A DNA stretch of 5,905 bases, taken from positions 1 to 5,905 of the forward strand of contig CALGEM010000171.1 in the NCBI GenBank assembly GCA_937881505.1, given 5' to 3'. The DNA comes from an uncultured euryarchaeote. GTDB lineage: Archaea > Thermoplasmatota > Poseidoniia > Poseidoniales > Poseidoniaceae. Below, piece after piece: positions 5,549 to 5,905 of the stretch. Within the stretch, counting starts at the first letter, position 1. Each line of letters starts with the position of its first letter. The position numbers were made by a program, and so were the translations under genes. A model generated the notes under the pieces. It was not told the DNA's origin, did not search any database, and was given only the letters and a program-made list of their open reading frames with translations.

Positions 5549-5905
5549 TCATCCACCGATGAAGGACATCTCAACCTTGCTTTCATCACCGGTCTGTTCG
5601 CTCCGTTCCATCGAGTAGCGGTCCGTTCGTTTTTCCCAAATTGATCGAATCGCCGTTTGGAGGTCGCTTTTTCCTGCGCCTAGGCGGAGCAACCCTTTGA
5701 CATCGCTTCCGCTTGAGGAAAACAAACAGGTGTAGATGGAGCCGTTGGCCGAAAGCCTTGCACGGGAGCAATCACCACAAAACGGATTGGTTACGGATTC
5801 AATGAACCCAAATTCATACCCCGACGGGAGTGTGTAGCGCCTTGCGACCTCGCTGCGCTCCTTTGGCGAGATGGGCTCAAGCGGGCCAAATTCAGCTGCG
5901 AGCAT
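5549..5905 (-). CDS. moaA: GTP 3',8-cyclase MoaA, C-terminal part (5' end beyond window)
   Basis: 118 residues in frame to the right edge; the ATG that happens to sit at 5905 is internal, as MoaA has about 330 residues and the N-terminal radical SAM domain with its CxxxCxxC cluster is missing. MoaA, with MoaC, turns GTP into cyclic pyranopterin monophosphate, the first step of molybdopterin synthesis, in the cytosol. The visible part is diagnostic: GPLEPI, ARRYTLPSG, then FIESVTNPFCGDCSRARLSA with the second 4Fe-4S site as C-x2-C-x13-C, the RAR arginines that bind GTP in known structures, and the C-terminal Gly-Gly (SFIGG) whose tail reaches into the active site. All these key residues are intact, so the enzyme is probably active. 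It is convergent with the pilin gene, with 2 bases between the stops. Confidence 0.95.
   Translation of the reverse strand: MLAAEFGPLEPISPKERSEVARRYTLPSGYEFGFIESVTNPFCGDCSRARLSANGSIYTCLFSSSGSDVKGLLRLGAGKSDLQTAIRSIWEKRTDRYSMERSEQTGDESKVEMSFIGG

Noticed and set aside
1..5905. CRISPR arrays, tRNA or rRNA genes, insertion sequences and attachment sites.
   Set aside because: No regularly spaced repeats, cloverleaf-like segments, transposase motifs or terminal repeats were seen; nearly all sequence is accounted for by protein genes.

Overview
The window looks like a piece of a mid-GC archaeal genome. Supporting features are a polyprenyl (geranylgeranyl) diphosphate synthase followed by a geranylgeranyl reductase, which is the archaeal ether-lipid core, a short pilin with the archaeal class III signal peptide (SPVIATVLLLAIT), and anti-Shine-Dalgarno-matching GAGGTGA ribosome sites mixed with a gene that seems to be leaderless. 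A marine planktonic euryarchaeon of the Poseidoniales (Marine Group II, Thermoplasmatota) would fit the gene style, but that is inference; no rRNA or other taxonomic marker is present.

Layout. Bases 1-1547 (minus strand) are one uninterrupted coding region of 515 codons that runs off the left edge. It begins with three tandem SAP-like helix-extended-loop-helix motifs, then an acidic linker, then a helical region I cannot assign. Bases 1659-2762 (minus) encode a divergent member of the hydroxymethylbilane synthase (HemC, porphobilinogen deaminase) fold that lacks the cofactor-binding cysteine and the catalytic aspartate, so it is probably a pseudoenzyme or a repurposed protein. A compact divergent promoter region of 81 bases follows. 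Bases 2844-3827 and 3837-4982 (plus) form a two-gene lipid operon: polyprenyl diphosphate synthase and FAD-dependent geranylgeranyl reductase. Bases 5055-5546 (plus) encode a lone type IV pilin-like protein. Bases 5549-5905 (minus) are the C-terminal third of MoaA, the radical SAM enzyme of molybdopterin synthesis, cut by the right edge and meeting the pilin gene tail to tail with 2 bases between.

How the genes fit together. The two plus-strand lipid enzymes act in sequence: the synthase makes the isoprenoid chain, which after attachment to glycerol phosphate is saturated by the reductase. The pilin and MoaA have no evident link to them. The minus-strand pair (HemC-like, then SAP protein) is same-strand with a 111-base gap that contains a candidate TATA box and ribosome site, so the SAP gene may be transcribed on its own as well as from upstream. 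The most unusual items are the HemC-fold protein with a dismantled active site, the triple-SAP protein beside it, and the divergent promoter, where a single TTAA element lies about 26 bases from a GTG codon on each side and the HemC-like leader can fold into a 7-bp GNRA hairpin.
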